DNA of 64,000 nt from Stakelama saccharophila (GCF_032229225.1 NZ_CP135076.1:62001-126000), one strand, 5' to 3'. Positions 9,927 through 20,176 are shown, counted from the first letter of the stretch. Numbers and translations: made by a program. The notes: generated by a model from the letters alone, not told the origin.

Positions 9927-9996
9927 ATCCCCTCCTCCTCGCCGCAGCGCTTTCGTCGTGCCGTCTAGCGATTGGTCGACAATCCGGCCTTTTAAC

Positions 9997-10042
9997 GCCA
10001 GAGTCAATACTGACTGACTCCGCAGTCAATATTGACTCTGGC
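9997..10042. promoter_or_regulatory. Tandem TetR-type operator palindromes upstream of the receptor operon
   Basis: A 13-base perfect inverted repeat (GCCAGAGTCAATA at 9997-10009, complement at 10030-10042) frames this site. Inside it are two 12-base palindromes, GTCAATACTGAC at 10003-10014 (one mismatch) and GTCAATATTGAC at 10025-10036 (perfect). Their centres are 22 bases apart, about two helical turns. This geometry suits two dimers of a TetR-family repressor bound on one DNA face. The site is about 70 bases upstream of the receptor start. Binding by the regulator encoded at 5160-5885 is an inference. The remainder of 9927-10251 shows no gene. Confidence 0.6.
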
Positions 10043-10251
10043 GAGGTGGCGCGACAGGCGGGATTGCTCCTTCATGTCCGTCGCCGCCGCACATTCCGCG
10101 CGACACCGGTCCAACTATGGCAGGGGCCGCCGATGCAACACGGGCCGGCAACGCTAACAAGCGCCAGGCAAGCAAATGGCTGTGCCATCGGCGTGCTGGT
10201 GAAGCTTCAGATCACGGCGCATCTCGGCCGGATCGCGCGCCGGGGCGATGC

Positions 10252-10566
10252 TCAGGCCTCGGACGACGCCACGATCCGGTCGAACACGGCCGGATAAAGC
10301 GGCCGGGCGAAGGCGAAGCCGTAGATATAGCCATCCCGCCACGCCACCGTCGCTTCCAGCCCCTGCATCCCCGGCATGGTCAGCCAGACGAGGTCGCCCT
10401 CTTTCAGATCGAAGGCCGCCTCGGCGCGAAATCCCGTGGTCGACAGGTCGGTCACGGCGACGGTGAAGCGCTGCCCGCCCCGCCCGCGAAGCTGCGCCCG
10501 CATCTCCACGCATTTGCGCAGCGCGCGGCGCTGGTCGCTGCCTGACGGGACGGACGGGTCAACCAT
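10252..10566 (-). CDS. PilZ-domain protein
   Basis: This 104-residue protein is essentially a single PilZ domain. It has the RRALR (RxxxR) motif at residues 13-17 and the DLSTTGFRAE (D/NxSxxG) motif about 25 residues later, followed by beta strands ending in a YGFAFARPL segment. Both motifs are those that contact cyclic di-GMP in the family, so binding of that messenger is likely. No output domain is attached, so it would act through a partner. It stands alone beside prs and shares no obvious operon. Its target, perhaps motility or polysaccharide production, cannot be decided. Confidence 0.85.
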   Translation of the reverse strand: MVDPSVPSGSDQRRALRKCVEMRAQLRGRGGQRFTVAVTDLSTTGFRAEAAFDLKEGDLVWLTMPGMQGLEATVAWRDGYIYGFAFARPLYPAVFDRIVASSEA

Positions 10567-10634
10567 GGTGGCTCACTCTACCGGCCGAGGTTTTACGAAA
10601 ATCCGAACAAGGCTCTTGGAACGCGGCGGAAAAC

Positions 10635-11570
10635 TCAGTCGAACAGGCTGGAAACCGAAGCCTCCTCGGCGATCCGGCGAATTGCTTCGGCCAGCAGCGG
10701 CGCGATGGTGAGATGCCGGACATGATCGGCCCTGGCGATGACATCGTGATTGCCGATCGAATCGGTGATGACCAGTTCTTCCAGCGCCGAGGCCTCGACG
10801 CGGGCGACCGCACCGCCGGACAGAACGCCGTGCGTGCAATAGGCGACGACGCCGGCGGCGCCCGCCTCCTTGAGCGCCGCGGCCGCGTTGCACAGCGTGC
10901 CGGCCGAATCGACGATGTCGTCGATCAGGATGCAGAACCGGCCAGATACGTCGCCGATGATGTTCATCACCTCCGACTCGCCCGGCCGTTCGCGGCGCTT
11001 GTCGACGATGGCGAGCGGCGCGTTGTCGAGCCGCTTGGCGAGCGCGCGGGCCCGCACCACGCCGCCGACATCGGGCGAGACCACCGTCAGGTTCTTGTCC
11101 TCGTAGCGCGCCTTGATGTCCTCGCCCATCACCGGCGCGGCATAGAGATTGTCGGTCGGGATATCGAAAAAGCCCTGGATCTGGCCGGCGTGCAGATCGA
11201 CCGACAGCACGCGGTCGGCGCCCGCACCGGTAATCAGGTTCGCGACCAGCTTGGCCGAGATCGGCGTGCGCGGCCCGGGTTTCCGGTCCTGCCGGGCATA
11301 GCCGAAATACGGGAGCACCGCCGTGATCCGCCGTGCCGAGGCGCGTTTCAGCGCATCGACGCAGATCAGCAACTCCATCAGATTGTCGTTGGCGGGATAA
11401 GAAGTGGACTGGACGATGAAGACGTCTTCGCCGCGGACATTTTCCAGGATCTCGACGAAGATCTCCTCGTCCGCAAAGCGGCGCACGTTCGCGGATGTCA
11501 GCGGAATTTCCAGATATTCGGAAATCGCCCGCGACAGCGGAAGGTTCGAATTGCCGGCCATCAACTTCAT
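10635..11570 (-). CDS. prs: Ribose-phosphate pyrophosphokinase
   Basis: The 311-residue protein starts at [13 protein letters not shown] longer open frame upstream overlaps gltX antisense and is not supported. Family features are clear: [10 protein letters not shown] in the ATP-binding region, [15 protein letters not shown], the ribose-5-phosphate/PRPP loop DDIVDSAGT, and the usual length of about 310. It transfers pyrophosphate from ATP to ribose 5-phosphate to make PRPP for nucleotide, histidine and tryptophan synthesis. It is divergent from gltX, with about 110 bases between the starts for both promoters. Confidence 0.97.
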   Translation of the reverse strand: MKLMAGNSNLPLSRAISEYLEIPLTSANVRRFADEEIFVEILENVRGEDVFIVQSTSYPANDNLMELLICVDALKRASARRITAVLPYFGYARQDRKPGPRTPISAKLVANLITGAGADRVLSVDLHAGQIQGFFDIPTDNLYAAPVMGEDIKARYEDKNLTVVSPDVGGVVRARALAKRLDNAPLAIVDKRRERPGESEVMNIIGDVSGRFCILIDDIVDSAGTLCNAAAALKEAGAAGVVAYCTHGVLSGGAVARVEASALEELVITDSIGNHDVIARADHVRHLTIAPLLAEAIRRIAEEASVSSLFD

Positions 11571-11682
11571 GTGCGTGTCCCCGCGTCCTGATCCCCGAGC
11601 GCTCTTAGGCCGCAATGGCCGATACGAAAAGGGGCCGCGGCGGATTGCTCCGGCAGGTGCGCCTGACCTAAAGAACGCGGCC

Positions 11683-13008
11683 ATGACGCTGACGACCCGC
11701 TTCGCGCCCAGCCCCACCGGCATGCTGCATATCGGCAACATCCGCACCGCGCTCCACAACTGGATGTGGGCACGGAAACATGGCGGCCGTTTCCTGCTGC
11801 GCATCGACGATACCGACGCGGCACGGTCGCAGTCGCAGTTCGTCGAGGCCATTCGCGAGGACCTCGCTTGGCTGGGCCTGGCGCCGGACGACGAACAGCG
11901 CCAGTCGGACCATGGCGACCGCTACGAGCGCGTGTTCGAGCGGCTGCGCGATGCCGGCCGCATCTATCCCTGCTACGAAACACCGCAGGAACTCGATTTG
12001 AAGCGCAAGGTCCTGCTCGGCCGCGGCCTGCCGCCGATCTACGACCGCGCCGCGCTCGATCTCGACGACGCCGCTAGGCGCGCCTACCGCGCGGAAGGCC
12101 GGCGACCGCATTGGCGCTTCCTTCTCGACCGGGACGAGGCGATCGGCTGGAGCGACCTGATCCGCGGCGAGCAGCATTTCAATCCAGCGGCCCTCAGCGA
12201 TCCCGTGATCCGCCGCGAGGACGGATCCTGGCTCTATCTGCTGCCTTCCGTGATCGACGATGTGGACATGGGCATCACCGACGTGATGCGCGGCGAGGAT
12301 CACGTCTCGAACACCGCGGTCCAGATCCAGATGTTCACCGCGCTCGGCGCACGACCGCCGCGGTTCGCGCACGAGGCCCTGCTGGTGGGAACCGAGGGAA
12401 AGCTGTCCAAGCGGCTCGGCTCGCTCGGCATCGCGCATTTCCGCGAGGCGGGGATCGAGCCGCAGGCGCTGGTGGCGCTGCTCGCGCGGATCGGCACCAG
12501 CGATCCGGTGGAACCCGTCGCCGATCCCGCACCGCTGATCGAAGCGTTCGATTTCGCCCGGTTCGGCCGCGCGCCCGCGCGCTTCGATGAAGAGGAGTTG
12601 CGCACGCTCAACGCCAGGATCGTGCATCTGCTCGATTACGGAGCGGTCGCATCGCGCCTGCCGGCGGAAATGGACCGGCCGGCCTGGAACGCGGTCCGCC
12701 CCAATCTCGCGCGCGTGGCCGATGCCGCCGACTGGTGGCAGGTGGTCGCCGGCCCCGTGGAGGCCGAAATCGCGGAGGAAGACCGCGACTTCCTCGCCAC
12801 CGCCGCCGTCGTCGCCGGACGCATCGACTGGCAGGACGACCCCTGGCACGCGCTGACCAACGCCTTGAAAGCCGAGACGGGGCGCAAGGGCCGCGCGCTG
12901 TTCCTGCCGCTGCGCCTCGCACTCACCGGCCGCGACCACGGACCCGACATGGCCGCGCTGCTGCCGCTGATCGGGCGCGAGCGGGCGATTGCACGCCTGA
13001 CGCCCTGA
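11683..13008 (+). CDS. gltX: Glutamate--tRNA ligase
   Basis: The true start is the ATG at 11683, giving 441 residues with [15 protein letters not shown] at the N-terminus. HIGN is the class I HIGH box at residues 16-19. The open frame extends upstream only through the divergent prs region. A KLSKRLGS motif near residue 240 is the KMSKS loop. The protein carries a full C-terminal anticodon-binding region, so it is a GltX rather than the roughly 300-residue GluQ-RS. Alphaproteobacteria often carry two GltX paralogues, and this is the shorter GltX1 type. It charges tRNA-Glu and possibly tRNA-Gln for transamidation. Confidence 0.95.
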   Translation: MTLTTRFAPSPTGMLHIGNIRTALHNWMWARKHGGRFLLRIDDTDAARSQSQFVEAIREDLAWLGLAPDDEQRQSDHGDRYERVFERLRDAGRIYPCYETPQELDLKRKVLLGRGLPPIYDRAALDLDDAARRAYRAEGRRPHWRFLLDRDEAIGWSDLIRGEQHFNPAALSDPVIRREDGSWLYLLPSVIDDVDMGITDVMRGEDHVSNTAVQIQMFTALGARPPRFAHEALLVGTEGKLSKRLGSLGIAHFREAGIEPQALVALLARIGTSDPVEPVADPAPLIEAFDFARFGRAPARFDEEELRTLNARIVHLLDYGAVASRLPAEMDRPAWNAVRPNLARVADAADWWQVVAGPVEAEIAEEDRDFLATAAVVAGRIDWQDDPWHALTNALKAETGRKGRALFLPLRLALTGRDHGPDMAALLPLIGRERAIARLTP

Positions 13009-13147
13009 CCCGCAAATCTTGAGCGGATCTTGCAAGCGCGTTCAGGAACGATCAACGCCCTATTGTTCAAGGAGATTTGGTTTAGTTCCTGGCGTGACAC
13101 GGATAGCGTGCGTGACAGGATCCCGCTTCTTGTTGGACGGCCGTTCA

Positions 13148-15256
13148 ATGGCTATTCGACGTGCAGGCAACAGGGTGGAGACTCCATTGATCGACCGTCG
13201 CAAGTTTCTCGAACGCCTCGCGGCCGCCAGCGCGTCCGGCGCGATCCCGCTGCCGATCGCGAAGGCGCTCGCGCAGCCGGCAAAGCCGGGCAGCGGCACG
13301 ATCGACGATGTCGAGCATGTCGTCATCCTGATGCAGGAGAACCGCTCCTTCGATCATTATTACGGTACGCTTCCCGGCGTTCGCGGCTTCGCCGATCCGC
13401 GTCCCGTGCGCTTGCGCGGTGGAACGTCGGTGTTCCATCAGCCGAACCCGGCCGGTGGCGACGTGCTTCCGTTCCGCATGAACGCGCACACCACCAGCGG
13501 GCAGTTGCTCAAGAGTCTCGATCATAGCTGGAAGGGCGATGCGGCGCGCTGGGCCGACTATGACGTCTGGATCGCGGACAAGACGCCGATGACGATGGGC
13601 TATTTCAACCGCTCCGACGTGCCCTTCTACCATGCGCTCGCCGATGCCTTCACCGTGTGCGACGCCTATCACGCCTCGCTGCACGGGCCGACCAATCCCA
13701 ACCGGATGTACCTGTTCACCGGCACCAGCGGGCTGGCCGTCGGCAATGCGGGGGCGCAGTCGGTGCACAATGCCGACGACGGCAACTGGACCGGCGATGC
13801 CAGCCGCGACAAGCCCGACTTCGCCGATGTCGCGCGCTGGACGACCTATGCCGAGCGGCTGCAGGAGGCGGGGGTCAGTTGGCGCGTCTATCAGGAATAT
13901 GACAATTTCGGCTGCAATTCGCTTGCCTATTTCGAGCAGTTTCGCGGCCTCGATCCGCAGTCGGAACTGTATCGGCGCGGCCGGGCGATCGTGCCGGGAT
14001 CGACCCGCGCGAATGCCGAGGCGACCGACGGCAGCCATCTCGTTTCCGCCCTCGCTGCGGACGTGGCGGCCGACACCCTGCCGCAGGTCTCGTGGATCGT
14101 CACGCCGACCAAGTTCACCGAACATCCCGAAGCACCGCCGGCGTTCGGCGAATCGCTGATCGCGCGCATCATCGAGGCGCTGGTCGCCAATCCGGAGGTG
14201 TGGGCGAAGACGGCACTGATCATCAACTATGACGAAAATGACGGCTTTTTCGATCATGTGCCCGCGCCACTGCCCGCGACCGACCGCGCAATGGGGTTGA
14301 GCACCGTCGATACCCGCGGCGAGATATATGACGGACAGGCCGTGGGACTGGGCGTGCGCGTCCCGCTGATCGTCGTCTCGCCCTGGTCGCGCGGCGGCTG
14401 GGTCAATTCGCAGGTGCACGACCACACGTCGGTCATCCGCTTCCTCGAACGACGCTTCGGCGTGCACGAGCCCAACATCACGCCGTGGCGCCGCGCGGTG
14501 ACGGGCGACATGACCTCGATGTTCGATTTCGCCGACCCCGACGGTTCAGCCATGCGCGCCTTTCCGGAAACGGACGATTATGCCGCACGCATCGCCGCGG
14601 TGGCAAAGCTTCCCCCGCCGCACGTGCCCGAGCGCCAGCGCGTTCCGCAGCAGGAGCCCGGTCGCCGACCGACAAGGCCGCTGCCCTACCGGCTGGCGGT
14701 CGGCGACAGCATCGACCGAAGCGGCCTGACGCTGCGTTTCGCCAATCAGGGTTCTGCCGGCGCCGTGTTCACCGTCTATGCGCCCGGCAGCGGGGACGCA
14801 GGCCCGTGGTTCTACACGGTCGAGGCGGGCAAGACGGTCAGCGACCGGCTACCGAGTTTGCCGACGCGCGGTGACTATGACCTGGCGGTGCACGGGCCGA
14901 ACGGGTTCCTGCGCGAATTTGCCGGCAACATGACGGCCGAGGCCGACGGCGCGCCCGTCGCCGCGGTGGAAGAGGTGCAGGACGGCACGCTCCTCGTCAA
15001 GCTCGCCAATCGCGGCCGGGCGCCCGCCACGCTGACGGTACGCGCACCGACCTACGGCGAACTTGCCGAGCGTGCGATCGCACTGCGTCCGGGCGACACC
15101 AGGACGCTCCGCATCGACCCGGCGCCGAGCGATCACTGGTACGACATCGTCGTTGCCGATGACGCCTCGGGCTTCCGCCGCCGCTTCGCCGGCCATGTCG
15201 AGACCGGACGAGCGAGCCTGTCCGATCCGGCGCTCGAACCGGGCACCCGCGCATGA
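13148..15256 (+). CDS. Phosphocholine-specific phospholipase C, Tat-exported
   Basis: From the ATG at 13148 the protein has 702 residues. An N-terminal twin-arginine signal (IDRRKFLERLAAA) leads into the phosphoesterase domain with HVVILMQENRSFDHYYG near residues 58-74. HASLHGPTNPNRMYLFTG and NYDENDGFFDHVP follow. Two tandem copies of the small C-terminal domain (DUF756 type) occupy about residues 510-600 and 610-700. This matches the PlcH/PlcN family, which cleaves phosphatidylcholine or sphingomyelin to release phosphocholine outside the cytoplasm. It overlaps the next gene (phosphatase) by four bases and is followed by choline oxidation and uptake genes, which supports phosphatidylcholine as substrate. 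Confidence 0.93.
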   Translation: MAIRRAGNRVETPLIDRRKFLERLAAASASGAIPLPIAKALAQPAKPGSGTIDDVEHVVILMQENRSFDHYYGTLPGVRGFADPRPVRLRGGTSVFHQPNPAGGDVLPFRMNAHTTSGQLLKSLDHSWKGDAARWADYDVWIADKTPMTMGYFNRSDVPFYHALADAFTVCDAYHASLHGPTNPNRMYLFTGTSGLAVGNAGAQSVHNADDGNWTGDASRDKPDFADVARWTTYAERLQEAGVSWRVYQEYDNFGCNSLAYFEQFRGLDPQSELYRRGRAIVPGSTRANAEATDGSHLVSALAADVAADTLPQVSWIVTPTKFTEHPEAPPAFGESLIARIIEALVANPEVWAKTALIINYDENDGFFDHVPAPLPATDRAMGLSTVDTRGEIYDGQAVGLGVRVPLIVVSPWSRGGWVNSQVHDHTSVIRFLERRFGVHEPNITPWRRAVTGDMTSMFDFADPDGSAMRAFPETDDYAARIAAVAKLPPPHVPERQRVPQQEPGRRPTRPLPYRLAVGDSIDRSGLTLRFANQGSAGAVFTVYAPGSGDAGPWFYTVEAGKTVSDRLPSLPTRGDYDLAVHGPNGFLREFAGNMTAEADGAPVAAVEEVQDGTLLVKLANRGRAPATLTVRAPTYGELAERAIALRPGDTRTLRIDPAPSDHWYDIVVADDASGFRRRFAGHVETGRASLSDPALEPGTRA

Positions 15257-16297
15257 CCGCACGAATGCTGTCCGTCCTGCTGGCGATCATGGCCGGCCTG
15301 AGCGCCGCGCCCGCTTATGCGCAGCTCAGCCATTGGTCGCCCGAGGCGCGCGAAGATCGAGACGGCCATCAAGGACGCACCGGCGGATTCCTATGCCGTA
15401 TTCGACGCCGATAACACGATCTGGGACAACGACCTGGAAGAGGCGCTTCTGCCCTTCCTCGAACAGCGCGGCGAATTGTCGCCGGCGACGCTGCCGCAAT
15501 CGCTGCGTCCGGTGCCGCTGCATGACGGCGAAACGCTCTACGGCTATTATCGGCGGCTTTGCGCTATCCATGACAAGATCTGCTATCCCTGGATCGCGCA
15601 GGTATTCGCCGGCCGCTCGCTCAGCGAGCTGAAGCGGGACGTTGACGCGCTGCTCGCCCGGCGCAAGCCGATCCCCGTGCGGTATGAAGAGAACGGCAGA
15701 GCCGTTCGCGACACGGTATCGCCGCCGCGTATCCGCGCGGCGCAGAAGCAGCTCATCGCCGAACTGAAGGCGAAGGGCGTGCACGTCTATGTCGTCACCG
15801 CCGCGGCGGAGGAACTGGTGCGCATGGTGGTGTCCGACCCGAAATACGGCATCGGCATCGCACCGGAGGATGTGATCGGTGTCACGATGCTGCTGCGCGA
15901 TCCGAAGGACAGCAGCGTCACCACCGCCCGGCGTCAGATCGCGATGGGCCATTTCCTCGATGATCGCTATCCCGCCGAAAAGCACGCGCGGATGATCCTC
16001 ACGTCCTCGTTATGGTCGCCGCTGACCTGGTATGAAGGCAAGGTCGCGGGGATCCAGGCCTATATCGATCCCGTGCGCCGTCCGCTGCTGGTCGCCGGAG
16101 ACAGCCGCAGCGACTGGTCGATGCTGTTCTATTCCGGCGGCCTTCGCCTGTGGGTGAACCGCAGCGACAGCACCACCGCCGAACTCGCGGTGGAGAAGAA
16201 GGCGCGCGCGGCGGCGCAACACGCGACAAAGACAGACAGTCCGCTGCCTGCGGATGCCGGCTGGCTGGAAGTGGCGGCCGACGCGCTCGACCGTTGA
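15253..16297 (+). CDS. Secreted HAD phosphatase, phosphorylcholine phosphatase-like, with apparent frameshift
   Basis: The natural start is the ATG at 15253, overlapping the phospholipase stop (ATGA) and encoding a 23-residue signal peptide ending AYA. That frame leaves the family after SPEAR and stops near 15414. The enzyme continues in another frame (open from 15317 to 16297). It has the HAD nucleophile motif FDADNTIWDND, a VVTAAAEELVR motif II, and VAGDSRSDWSM as motif IV. The switch lies at GCGCGCG (15346-15352), so one lost GC pair or one extra G explains it. Family and position suggest hydrolysis of the phosphocholine released by the phospholipase. If the shift is real, only an unexported form from 15317 could be made. 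Confidence 0.8.
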
Positions 16298-16319
16298 TGC
16301 GGTCGCACGGCGCCGACCG

Positions 16320-17978
16320 TTAGCGCTCCGCGTCGCGCCGGTCGTGCACGGTTTGAGAGCCGATATCGGAGGGCGGCAGCATCGCTCCGCCCAGGATATG
16401 GTCCGCTGCCTTTTCCGCGAGCATGATCGTCGGCGCGTTGAGATTGCCGGTGGTGATCGACGGCATGGCCGAGCTGTCGACCACGCGCAGTCCTGCCACC
16501 CCGCGCACGCGCAGTTCGGGATCGACGACCGCCTGGGGATCGTCGTCCGCGCCGATCTTGCACGTGCAGGACGGATGATAGGCGCTTTCGACATTGTCGC
16601 GGACGAAGGCATCGATCTGCTCGTCGGTTACAACGCCGGCGCCGGGCTGCATTTCGCGCCCGGTGAACGGCTTTAGCGCGTCCTGCGCGAAGATCTCACG
16701 CGTGAGGCGGACACAGGCGCGCATCTCCGCCCAGTCGTCGGCATGGCTCATATAGTTGAACCGGATCACCGGCCTGTCGGTCGCAGCGGGACCGCTCAGC
16801 GTGACGCTGCCCCGGCTTTTCGAGCGCATCGGGCCGACATGCGCCTGATAGCCGTGGCGATCCGCCGCCACCGAGCCGTCATAGGAAACCGCGAGCGGCA
16901 GGAAATGGTATTGGATGTCGGGATAGGCGATATCCGGCCGCGACCGGATGAAGCCGCAGCTTTCGAAATGATTGGTGGCGCCCAGCCCCTTCTTGGTCAG
17001 CAACCACTGCGCGCCGATCCGCGCTTTGGCGACCGGGTTCATCGCCGAGTAAAGCGTGATCGGCTGGGTACATTCCATCTGATGATAGAATTCGAGATGG
17101 TCCTGTAGATTTTCCCCCACGCCGGGCAGATCGCGCACGACGTCGATCCCGAATTCGCGCAGCTCCGCTGCTGGACCTATTCCCGAGCGCTTGAGCAATT
17201 GCGGCGAGTTGATCGGGCCGCTGGCGACGATCACCTCGCGGCGCGCATGGACATCATGCGTGTCGCCGCCGCGGCGATAGCGCACGCCCACGGCGCGTAC
17301 GCCGTCGAACAGGATGTGCTCGGCCAGCGCGTTCGTCACCAGTTCGAGATTGGGCCTTTTCAGCGCGGGCTTCAGATAAGCGTTGGCGGCGCTCCAGCGG
17401 CGGCCCTTGTGGACCGTCATGTCCATCCGGCCGAAGCCTTCCTGCTGGCCGCCATTGATATCGTCGGTGACGGGATGGCCCGCCTCCGCCGCCGCGGTGA
17501 TGAAGGCGGTGTAGAGCGGGTTGCGCAGGCGGCCATATTGGTTGTGGAGCGGCCCTGCATCGCCGCGATAGTCCGTCGCGCCCTCGGCCCGGCTTTCGGC
17601 GCGTTTGAAATAGGGAAGGACATGCGCATAGTCCCACCCCGCCGCGCCCTGTTCGGCCCAGCGTTCGAAATCCATGGGATTGCCGCGCACATAGGCCATG
17701 CCGTTGATCGAGGACGATCCGCCGATCACCTTGCCGCGCGGGGTATGCATGCGCCGTCCGCCGAGGTTCGGTTCGGGCTCGCTATGATAGCCCCAGTCAT
17801 ATTTGGGCATGTTCATCGGAATCGACAGCGCGCTCGGCATCTGGATCAGGACCGAGCGATCCGACCCGCCATATTCCAGCACCAGCACCTGGTTGGCGCC
17901 GTCCGCGCTCAGCCGGTCGGCAAGCACGCAGCCGGCCGACCCCGCACCGACGATGATGTAATCGTACGCAACGCTCAC
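16320..17978 (-). CDS. betA: Choline dehydrogenase
   Basis: The start chosen is the GTG at 17978 ([19 protein letters not shown]). It follows a GAGGAAGAG ribosome-binding site and lies 16 bases after the betB stop. An upstream in-frame ATG would overlap betB. The 552 residues match the GMC flavoprotein BetA closely: FAD motif GAGSAG at the N-terminus, [30 protein letters not shown], and the C-terminal [10 protein letters not shown] and GNLNAPTIM motifs. It oxidises choline to betaine aldehyde at the inner membrane. It is co-transcribed behind the betI-betB fusion gene. Confidence 0.95.
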   Translation of the reverse strand: MSVAYDYIIVGAGSAGCVLADRLSADGANQVLVLEYGGSDRSVLIQMPSALSIPMNMPKYDWGYHSEPEPNLGGRRMHTPRGKVIGGSSSINGMAYVRGNPMDFERWAEQGAAGWDYAHVLPYFKRAESRAEGATDYRGDAGPLHNQYGRLRNPLYTAFITAAAEAGHPVTDDINGGQQEGFGRMDMTVHKGRRWSAANAYLKPALKRPNLELVTNALAEHILFDGVRAVGVRYRRGGDTHDVHARREVIVASGPINSPQLLKRSGIGPAAELREFGIDVVRDLPGVGENLQDHLEFYHQMECTQPITLYSAMNPVAKARIGAQWLLTKKGLGATNHFESCGFIRSRPDIAYPDIQYHFLPLAVSYDGSVAADRHGYQAHVGPMRSKSRGSVTLSGPAATDRPVIRFNYMSHADDWAEMRACVRLTREIFAQDALKPFTGREMQPGAGVVTDEQIDAFVRDNVESAYHPSCTCKIGADDDPQAVVDPELRVRGVAGLRVVDSSAMPSITTGNLNAPTIMLAEKAADHILGGAMLPPSDIGSQTVHDRRDAER

Positions 17979-17994
17979 GGAAAAAAGCTCTTCC

Positions 17995-20028
17995 TCAATA
18001 GGGTGCGTCGACATCGCCCCGGGCGACATAGACGCTCTTGATCTGCGTATAATGCTCGATCGCGGCGAGGCCGTTCTCGCGGCCGATGCCCGATTGCTTG
18101 TACCCGCCGAACGGCATTTCGATCGGCGTAACGTTATAGTCGTTGATCCAGCAGCTACCCGCCTGGAGCGCGTCGACCACGCGGTGCGCGCGGTTCAGAT
18201 CGTTGGTGAAAATCCCGGCGGCGAGCCCGTATTCGGTCGCATTGGCGCGCGCGATCACCTCGTCCTCGTCGTCGAAGGGCAGGACGAGCATAACCGGTCC
18301 GAACACTTCGTCGCGCACGATCGCGGCCTTGTCGTCGGACGCCTGGAAAATGGTGGGCTCTACATAGAAACCATGGTCATAGACGCCGCCGCGCAACCGT
18401 TCGCCGCCCAGCACCAGCTTCACGCCCTGGCGCCGCGCACGCCCGATATGGTCCATCACCATATCGCCCTGGGTGTCGCTGATCAGCGGACCGATCTGCG
18501 TTTCGGGATCGGCGGGATCGCCGACGCGCAACCGCTTCGTGCGCGCAACCAGCCTGTCGAGGAAGGCGTCCAGCACGCCGCGCTGCACGAACACCCGCGT
18601 GCCGTTGGAACAGATTTGCCCGGTCGAATAGAAATTGCCCATCATCGCGCCGCCGACCGCATTGTCGAGGTTCGCGTCGTCGAACACCACGAGCGGCGAC
18701 TTGCCGCCCAGTTCGAGCGTGACCGGCTTCAGCCCCTTGGCTGCCGTCGCCATGACCAGCTTGCCGGTCTCCACCGAGCCGGTCAGCGATGCCTTGGCGA
18801 TGCCGGGATGGCCGATCAGCGCCTGACCGGTTTCGCCATAGCCCTGCGCGACCTGGAATAGGCCGTCGGGAAGCCCTGCCTCGGCGAAGATCCGCTCCAG
18901 TTCGATCGCCGTCATCGGCGTCTGCTCGGCCGGCTTGAAGATCACCGCATTGCCGCAGGCGAGCGCGGGCGCCGCCTTCCAGCAGGCGATCTGCATCGGA
19001 TAGTTCCACGCCCCCAGTGCCGCGACGACGCCCAGCGGCTCGCGGCGCGTATAGCCGAACGCGCCGGGACCGAGGTCGAGATAACGCCCGGCGATCGTGG
19101 CCGCCACGCCGCCGAAATATTCCAGGCAGTCGGCGCCGGACACGATATCGACCGCCATCGTCTCCTGCACGGGCTTGCCGGTGTTGCGCGTCTCGATCGC
19201 GGCAAGCGCGTCGTTGCGCTCGCGCAGGATATCGCTCGTCCGGCGCAGGATGCGGCCGCGCTCGGTCGCGCTCATCGCCGCCCATTTTGCCTGCCCTGCC
19301 CGCGCCCGGTCGACCATCGCGTCGATTTCCGCCGGGGTGGTGATCGCGATATCGGCGATCATCTCCCCTGTCGCGGGATTGCACGGCCGGACGCGTTTCG
19401 GCGGAGGCGCCGACTGGGCCGGCGTGTGCAGCAGATAGTCGTCGACGAACAGGGTCAGCATCGCGCGCGCGCTTTCGGCATCGGTTTCGCGCCAGCCCGA
19501 CAGCGCCCCGCGCAACCAGACCCCGTCGATCATCGCCGCGATCATCGGCGCAAGCTTCGTCGCGGCTTGCGTCGTGTCGAGTTCGCGCAGGGCGTGGACG
19601 AGGTTCGACAGCATGCGGCGCTGATAGATGCGCTGGATGCGGCCGAGCGCCGGGATCTGAAGCGCCTGCCCCCAGAAAGCGAGCCACACCGTGCTCGTGC
19701 GGGGATCCATCTCCTTGGTCGACAGATTCGCGTCGATCACCGCCTGCACCCGCGCCCGCGGTCCGTCCGCCGCGCGCAGACGCAGGCGCACGCTCGCACT
19801 CAGATCGAATACGAGACTGCGAAACGCCGCCTCCAAGAGGCCGTTCTTGTCGCGAAAGTAATGCGCGACCAGTCCCGACGAGACGCCAGCCCGGCCGGCG
19901 ATCTCGGCCAGCGTCGTACCGGAAAACCCGACCTCGGCCAGACTGTCGATCGTCATCTCGATCAGTTGCTTTGCCCGGCCGTCCTGGCGATAAGCGATGT
20001 GCGGGGGGGCCGACCTGCTAGCCATCAC
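17995..20028 (-). CDS. BetI-BetB fusion: TetR choline repressor joined to betaine-aldehyde dehydrogenase
   Basis: One uninterrupted 677-residue frame contains two complete activities. Residues 1-200 are BetI-like: helix-turn-helix [19 protein letters not shown] at 40-58, then [22 protein letters not shown] and [12 protein letters not shown], all BetI hallmarks. A proline-rich linker ([14 protein letters not shown], about 202-215) leads straight into NPATGE of betaine-aldehyde dehydrogenase. Only the usual first 25 or so residues of BetB are missing. The catalytic residues are intact: Glu439 in ELGGKSP and Cys473 in GQICSNGTR. Start is GTG 20028 or, better spaced from AGGAG, ATG 20025. The protein could sense choline or pathway state while oxidising betaine aldehyde. 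No well-placed internal ribosome-binding site for a separate BetB was seen. Confidence 0.93.
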   Translation of the reverse strand: MMASRSAPPHIAYRQDGRAKQLIEMTIDSLAEVGFSGTTLAEIAGRAGVSSGLVAHYFRDKNGLLEAAFRSLVFDLSASVRLRLRAADGPRARVQAVIDANLSTKEMDPRTSTVWLAFWGQALQIPALGRIQRIYQRRMLSNLVHALRELDTTQAATKLAPMIAAMIDGVWLRGALSGWRETDAESARAMLTLFVDDYLLHTPAQSAPPPKRVRPCNPATGEMIADIAITTPAEIDAMVDRARAGQAKWAAMSATERGRILRRTSDILRERNDALAAIETRNTGKPVQETMAVDIVSGADCLEYFGGVAATIAGRYLDLGPGAFGYTRREPLGVVAALGAWNYPMQIACWKAAPALACGNAVIFKPAEQTPMTAIELERIFAEAGLPDGLFQVAQGYGETGQALIGHPGIAKASLTGSVETGKLVMATAAKGLKPVTLELGGKSPLVVFDDANLDNAVGGAMMGNFYSTGQICSNGTRVFVQRGVLDAFLDRLVARTKRLRVGDPADPETQIGPLISDTQGDMVMDHIGRARRQGVKLVLGGERLRGGVYDHGFYVEPTIFQASDDKAAIVRDEVFGPVMLVLPFDDEDEVIARANATEYGLAAGIFTNDLNRAHRVVDALQAGSCWINDYNVTPIEMPFGGYKQSGIGRENGLAAIEHYTQIKSVYVARGDVDAPY

Positions 20029-20035
20029 GAACTCC

Positions 20036-20049
20036 TGAATGGTGATTCA
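20036..20049. promoter_or_regulatory. Operator-like palindrome next to the betI-betB start
   Basis: The sequence TGAAT-GGTG-ATTCA is a perfect 5-base inverted repeat with a 4-base centre, directly upstream of the Shine-Dalgarno of the fusion gene. It has the same architecture as the palindrome at 20133-20146. A BetI-type repressor bound here would block transcription of betI-betB-betA. Assignment to BetI is inferred from position and symmetry. Confidence 0.5.
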
Positions 20050-20120
20050 ACGCGCCTGGTCACCGGTACCCGCGATAATCGCCCTGGGGCAAGGGCAAAT
20101 TGCGGCAGGGAAAACAAGCC

Positions 20121-20149
20121 TTGCAGTTTTCCTGAACATGCGTTCAATT
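20121..20149 (+). promoter_or_regulatory. Putative promoter and operator of the choline ABC importer
   Basis: A TTGCAG -35-like element (20121-20126) is followed after 17 bases by TCAATT (20144-20149), a weak -10 match. Overlapping the spacer is the palindrome TGAAC-ATGC-GTTCA (20133-20146), with perfect 5-base arms and a 4-base centre. A repressor here would occlude RNA polymerase. The site lies about 30 bases upstream of the importer start at 20177 and shares its symmetry with the site at 20036-20049, so both divergent transcripts may answer to the BetI domain of the fusion protein. Confidence 0.5.
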
Positions 20150-20176
20150 ACCGACTTCTTCCCGGAAAGGTCTCCT

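Noticed and set aside
11571-11852. N-terminal extension of prs to the first possible start
   Set aside because: The extra 94 residues are antisense to gltX, and the family begins at the MKLMAGNSN start.
13093-13117. Direct repeat CGTGACA upstream of the phospholipase as a possible Pho box
   Set aside because: The two copies are 18 bases apart, whereas PhoB half-sites repeat every 11 bases, and no second pair is present.
19330-19380. Internal translation start for a separate BetB at the ATG after NPATGE
   Set aside because: The AGGGG-like stretch lies only about two bases from the ATG, too close for normal initiation, and it would cut conserved BetB residues.
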